Shown piece by piece: positions 60,046 through 64,000 of a stretch of 64,000 nt of DNA. The stretch is from contig JAEKKX010000004.1 of NCBI GenBank assembly GCA_019510125.1, positions 62,001 through 126,000 on the forward strand, written 5' to 3'. The stretch comes from Lysobacterales bacterium. GTDB lineage: Bacteria; Pseudomonadota; Gammaproteobacteria; Xanthomonadales; Xanthomonadaceae. The notes below the pieces were generated by a model. It ran no database searches. It had not been told where the DNA came from and was given only the letters and a program-made list of their open reading frames with translations. Both the position numbers and the translations under genes were made by a program. Every line of letters begins with the position of its first letter. Positions within the stretch are counted from its first letter, which is position 1.

Positions 60046-61218
60046 TCAGAACCAGGTGCGAAGACCGATGACGATGCGCGTGTCGTCGACACGCTCGAAA
60101 TCGTCCCGGCGCAGATCGGCGGTATTGCCGAAGGCGCGCTCGTACACCACCCCGACGTAGGGTGCGAATTTGCGCGTGAACTCGTAGCGGAGGCGGAGCC
60201 CGACTTCCGCAGTGCTCAGCCCGGAGCCGATTCCGCGCATCCGGTCGGTCTTGCCGTACAGATTGGCTTCGACCATCGGCTGCAGAATCAGACGGCCGGA
60301 AAACGGCAATTCGTATTCGACCTCGAAGCGCGCGGCCGTCTGCCCGCGTTCTCCGACATAACCCGTGGCCTCGACCTCGAACTTCTGCGGCGCCAGACCC
60401 TGCACCCCGAAAGCGGCGAAGCTCTGCGATGCGCCCGGTCTGAAATCGTGGCGCACACCGGCAACGATGTCCCACCAGGGCGAGATGCTGCGACCGTAAA
60501 GCACTTCGAGGTCGGCGGATTCGGTATTGCCGTCGGTGCGCTCCCCTTCGCTTCGCAGCCAGAGACGGTTCGTGTCGCTACCGATCCAACCCAACCCCTC
60601 CCACGTCAAACCGGTCCCGGGGTCCGCGTCGAATGCTTCGAGTTTGTCGAGCAGGAAGAACGAATGGATGGTTTGCCCGTGGTCGTGTCCGGCGAGATCT
60701 GGAAAGGCAGCGGCGCGTTCGGCATCGGTCAAGGAGGGAATCGGCTGCCGTGGTTCGGTCGGCGATGGGTCGGAATCGCCCATGGCACTGTGGTCCATGC
60801 CTTGCATGGCGCCATGATCCATGCCCGACATCGGCTTGGTGTCGTTTTGCGGAACCTGCGATGTGTTCTCGGGTCGAGCCGTACCGTGATCCATGCCCTG
60901 CATGGCATCGTGTTGCATCGCGCCGTGGTCCATGCCCGGCATACCGTCGGCGTCCTGCTCAGCGTCCGGGGAAGCGGCTGGATCGTGTTGCATGTTCGCA
61001 TGGTCATCGCTTGATACCGATGTTCCGGCGTTCGTCTGGCCGTTGCGATCCGACGCGGGTTTCGGCTTTGGCTTGGGTTTTGCCGGCTCTGTGCGCGTGG
61101 GCGGCATCTGATGCTGACTGTGATCCATCTGCTGGGCTGCGGCGGATGTCGCCGTCAGCACCAGTCCAATGGCGACGACCAGCACAGCGTTTCTATGGTT
61201 TCGATGGGCTGCGTTCAT
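60046..61218 (-). CDS. copB: Outer membrane copper-resistance protein CopB
   Basis: 390 residues with a signal peptide. A Met/His-rich linker with repeated GMDHGAM units is followed by the CopB beta-barrel domain (HDHGQTIHSFFLLDKLEAFD, then EGLGWIGSDTNRLWLRSEGE, end RTWF). It binds copper in the outer membrane. Four bases after copA. Confidence 0.92.
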   Translation of the reverse strand: MNAAHRNHRNAVLVVAIGLVLTATSAAAQQMDHSQHQMPPTRTEPAKPKPKPKPASDRNGQTNAGTSVSSDDHANMQHDPAASPDAEQDADGMPGMDHGAMQHDAMQGMDHGTARPENTSQVPQNDTKPMSGMDHGAMQGMDHSAMGDSDPSPTEPRQPIPSLTDAERAAAFPDLAGHDHGQTIHSFFLLDKLEAFDADPGTGLTWEGLGWIGSDTNRLWLRSEGERTDGNTESADLEVLYGRSISPWWDIVAGVRHDFRPGASQSFAAFGVQGLAPQKFEVEATGYVGERGQTAARFEVEYELPFSGRLILQPMVEANLYGKTDRMRGIGSGLSTAEVGLRLRYEFTRKFAPYVGVVYERAFGNTADLRRDDFERVDDTRIVIGLRTWF

Positions 61219-61222
61219 GGCG

Positions 61223-63082
61223 TCATTCCTCCACCCGCACTTCGCGCATCATTCCGGACTCCATGTGGTAGAGCAGGTGGCAGTGGAACGGCCAGCGGCC
61301 GAGCGCATCGGCGCGGACGCGGAAGCTGCGTTTGCTGCCCGGCGGCATGTCGACGACGTGCTTGCGCAGGTGGAACTCGCCGGCGTCGTCCTCGATGTCG
61401 CTCCACATGCCGTGGAGGTGGATCGGGTGGGTCATCATCGTGTCGTTGACCAGCACGATCCGCATCCGCTCGCCATAGTTCAGGCGCAGCGGCTCCGCGC
61501 TCGCGAACGAAATGCCGTTGAAGGACCAGGCGAACTTCTCCATGTGGCCGGTCAGATGCAGCTCCACCGTGCGCCCGGGTTCGCGACCGTCGGGATCCTC
61601 GAACAGCGTTCGCATTGCTGCGTAAGTCAGCACCTTGCGACCGTTGTCGCGAAGACCAATGCCCGGATCGTCGAGCTTGGACGTCGGCGACATGGTCTGC
61701 ATGTCTACAAGCGGATTTCCCTGCTCGGATGCGGGGTGCGACTGCATGCCCCCGCCGTGGTCCATCCCGGGCATGCCAGCCATTCCCTGCGCGCCATGGT
61801 CCATGCCCGGCATCGAGGCTGCGCCATGCTGGCTATGGTCCATCCCGGCCATGGGAGCTGCGTCGCTCGGCTGCATCTTCGCCATGTCGTGTCCGCCGTG
61901 TCCGCCCATCCCCCCGTGTCCCATGTCGTCGAGCGTGAGGATGGGGCGAGGATCGACAGCAGGTACCGGAGCGCGCAGACCTTCGCGCACCGCCAGCGTG
62001 CCGCTGATATAGCCGGTTCGCCCCATGTCCTGGGCGAAAATGGTGAACGCGTCCTGGCCGCTGGGCTCGACGATGACGTCGAAGGTTTCGGCGACGGCGA
62101 TGCGGAATTCATCCACCGTTACCGGATGCACGAACTGGCCATCGGCGGCGACCACCGTCATCTTCAAGCCCGGAATGCGCACGTCGAAATAGGTCATCGC
62201 CGAGCCGTTGATGAAGCGCAGACGCACCTTTTCGCCGCTGCGGAACAGTGCGGTCCAGTTGCCGAGCGACGTGGTGCCGTTCATCAGATACGTATAGGTG
62301 TTGGCGTTCACGTCCGAAAGATCTGTCGGCGTCATCCGCATCTGGCCCCACATCCGGCGGTCGGCCAATGTCGCCTTCAGGCCGTCCTCACGCACATCAC
62401 GGACGAAGTCGCCGACGGTGCGCATGTAGTAGTTGTCGTGCATCGACATCTTCTTCAGACGGTTCATCAACGCTTTCGGCGAAAGGTCGGTCCAGTCCGA
62501 CAGCAGCACGACGTAGTCGCGGTCGTAGGCGAACGGCTCCGGCTCGGCGGCGTCGATGATGATCGCTCCGTATAGCCCAGCCTGCTCCTGCATCGCAGAG
62601 TGGCTGTGATACCAGTAGGTACCGTTCTGACGAACATCGAACCGGTATTGATAGGCCTCGTCGCGCCGGATGCCGTCGAAGCTGAAACCCGGGGCGCCAT
62701 CCATGTTGGATGGGAGCAGAATCCCGTGCCAATGGATCGAAGTGATGTCGCCGTAGATCGATCCGGTGGGCAAGGCGTTGCCCACCCGCAGATTGACAGT
62801 CGTGCCTTCCCGCCAGCGCAGAATCGGTGCAGGCAGGCTGCCGTTGACGGTGATCGCCGGCCGCGTCCGTCCAGTGAAGTTGACAGGCGTTTCGCCGATG
62901 CTGAGCCGGAAATCCGTGCCGGCCAGCACTTCGGTTTGGCCGGGCGATTTCAACGCCCAGGAAGGTTTGGCCCAAAGGCCCAGGCCGGCGAGCGCGCCGC
63001 CGGCGGCCAGTCCCTGCACGAAGCGGCGCCGCGACACATGCCGCGGGCCGCCGGCAGAGCCAGCGTCTGAATCGAATGACAT
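61223..63082 (-). CDS. copA: Periplasmic multicopper oxidase CopA
   Basis: 619 residues. A twin-arginine signal (SRRRFVQG) gives Tat export. Copper-site motifs SIHWHG, YWYHSHS, HPIHLHG and HCHLLYHMESGM are complete. A Met/His-rich insert (MDHG units near residues 393-450) lies before the last domain. Oxidises Cu(I) in the periplasm. The same gene symbol is used for the unrelated P-ATPase. Confidence 0.95.
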   Translation of the reverse strand: MSFDSDAGSAGGPRHVSRRRFVQGLAAGGALAGLGLWAKPSWALKSPGQTEVLAGTDFRLSIGETPVNFTGRTRPAITVNGSLPAPILRWREGTTVNLRVGNALPTGSIYGDITSIHWHGILLPSNMDGAPGFSFDGIRRDEAYQYRFDVRQNGTYWYHSHSAMQEQAGLYGAIIIDAAEPEPFAYDRDYVVLLSDWTDLSPKALMNRLKKMSMHDNYYMRTVGDFVRDVREDGLKATLADRRMWGQMRMTPTDLSDVNANTYTYLMNGTTSLGNWTALFRSGEKVRLRFINGSAMTYFDVRIPGLKMTVVAADGQFVHPVTVDEFRIAVAETFDVIVEPSGQDAFTIFAQDMGRTGYISGTLAVREGLRAPVPAVDPRPILTLDDMGHGGMGGHGGHDMAKMQPSDAAPMAGMDHSQHGAASMPGMDHGAQGMAGMPGMDHGGGMQSHPASEQGNPLVDMQTMSPTSKLDDPGIGLRDNGRKVLTYAAMRTLFEDPDGREPGRTVELHLTGHMEKFAWSFNGISFASAEPLRLNYGERMRIVLVNDTMMTHPIHLHGMWSDIEDDAGEFHLRKHVVDMPPGSKRSFRVRADALGRWPFHCHLLYHMESGMMREVRVEE

Positions 63083-63202
63083 GAGAATCTCCGAACGTCC
63101 AAATAGGTCCGCAGGGCGCGGACTTGACGAGGTGCAACGCCCAGACCGCAGATCGCGGACGAGCGCGCACGCCAGCCGGCGCCGTAAGCGCCGAGAAGAC
63201 GC

Positions 63203-63631
63203 TTAGCCGATCGGAGGTCGGATCAGATGAGGAAGCACCGGGGCAGGGTGCCCAAGGGAGAGGCGACGCACACCGACATCATTGCCCAGGGGAACGGGCA
63301 TTCTGACCGCCAGGACAGGCAGGGCGGCACAGGCATGCATGCAGGGACACTTGCAATGCGATGGATCACAGCAGTCGGGGCTGCCGTGCTGGTCACCCGA
63401 TGAAGGCGGGCTTGCAGGCTGTTCGCGCTCGGTCGTCTGAGGTTCCACTGCCATTGCGCCATGATGATCAGGACACGGAGGCGTAACGGCCTGCTGCTTG
63501 TTCGCACTTGTGAGCGAATGCGATTGTGTGGACTTCAACTGCATTCCAGCGGACGCATAAGCACCTCCGACCCCATTCAATATCAGGATCAGAATCAGCA
63601 TCACACGCAGGAGTGTGGAGAGCACGGGCAT
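63203..63631 (-). CDS. copL: CopL family copper regulatory protein
   Basis: 142 residues with a signal-like N-terminus and a Cys cluster DCCDPSHCKCPCMHACAALP. It stands 120 bases before copA, as in Xanthomonas copLAB, where CopL is needed for copper-induced copAB expression. The gap holds a small hairpin (63107-63123). Confidence 0.85.
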   Translation of the reverse strand: MPVLSTLLRVMLILILILNGVGGAYASAGMQLKSTQSHSLTSANKQQAVTPPCPDHHGAMAVEPQTTEREQPASPPSSGDQHGSPDCCDPSHCKCPCMHACAALPVLAVRMPVPLGNDVGVRRLSLGHPAPVLPHLIRPPIG

Positions 63632-64000
63632 TCCTGAAGGGTAGCGGATCGGAGCAGCGTGTTGTTAATAAAATGTTATTTGGCGTCTTGAAGGTTCATG
63701 CAACTGGGCTGTCTGACTCAACATGACGTGCTGGGGCCAAAGAACATCTTCACGTCCGTAGAAAGAACAAGTGAAGGGACTGGGATTCGAGCCCGCAAGC
63801 ATGGACACCATGCAGCACCATGCACGGTTGCCTTTGAATGGAAACAATGCCTGTATGGAGGCTCACCAACGCATAGGCGCCATGAGTATCAGATGGCCCC
63901 CTGCGCCACAGGTGCGCTGGCGAAAGCCGGTAAGAAGCGGACGGCCGAGGTGCGTCAACACCCCGGTCGCCCTGACCACCACCGTTCCCAAGGAGAACGA
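63632..64000. other. Right-edge region without a supportable gene
   Basis: No convincing gene. It is somewhat AT-rich near 63660-63690 (possible copL promoter). A T-arm-like patch near 63785 (GGGATTCGAGCCC) is not part of a foldable tRNA here. A short frame from 63882 runs off the edge. Confidence 0.5.

Noticed and set aside
63770-63810. tRNA-like T-arm patch
   Set aside because: GGGATTCGAGCCC resembles a T-arm, but no matching acceptor, D or anticodon arms fold around it on either strand.

Overview
The window comes from a high-GC gammaproteobacterium, most likely Xanthomonadaceae (Lysobacter, Luteimonas, Pseudoxanthomonas or a relative). Three signs support this: a type IV secretion effector carrying a Xanthomonas-type XVIPCD C-terminal region at the left edge, a copL-copA-copB copper operon of the Xanthomonas type at the right edge, and high GC with strong third-position GC in the genes. 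The species is an inference.

Layout. (1) 1-3432, minus strand: a cytoplasmic immunity-like protein (DUF1629/Imm11) followed by a large, C-terminally cut T4SS effector with an AHH-like nuclease N-terminus. (2) About 3.57-41.5 kb: a lambda-like siphophage genome. It runs from a recombination and replication block (HTH protein, Sak4-like ATPase, SSB-like protein, Cas4-like nuclease, primase-helicase, an origin-like repeat cluster, a RuvC-like resolvase) through three overlapping DNA methyltransferase genes, a minus-strand block of small accessory genes, terminase, a lambda-type head module (gpW, portal, C protease with nested scaffold, D, E), an endolysin, neck and tail genes, a long set of tail-tip proteins, and a tail-end cluster of small accessory genes. 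I found no integrase, repressor or holin, so this may be a prophage that lost its control block or keeps it elsewhere. (3) 41.7-43.0 kb: a small mercury operon (merR, merT, merP, GDCCVxC protein) without merA. (4) 43.1-50.5 kb: a minus-strand cus-type copper/silver efflux operon. (5) 51.0-53.6 kb: a secreted matrixin-like protein, a probable restriction-type nuclease and a lipoprotein. (6) 53.6-63.6 kb: a minus-strand copper island with copL, copA oxidase, copB, a His-rich cytochrome c, DUF411, a MerR-type regulator, a CopA-type P-ATPase, an EF-hand protein and DUF305.

How it works together. The phage genes form tight plus-strand operons, mostly with 1-14 bp overlaps. Seven copies of one promoter-like element (TTGGCT, exactly 17 bases, GTTCAT, with ACAGCGC fixed before the second box) stand 25-50 bases upstream of small accessory genes on both strands. 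I think this is the most notable undescribed signal: one shared control element for a scattered set of accessory genes. The second notable signal is the cytosine methyltransferase locus, where two overlapping frames both look like methyltransferase-family protein and third-position GC favours the non-canonical frame over the middle of the gene. In the metal island, periplasmic oxidation (CopA oxidase), outer-membrane binding (CopB), RND efflux (CusCBA-CusF), cytoplasmic export (P-ATPase) and mercury capture (MerT/MerP) are stacked within 22 kb.
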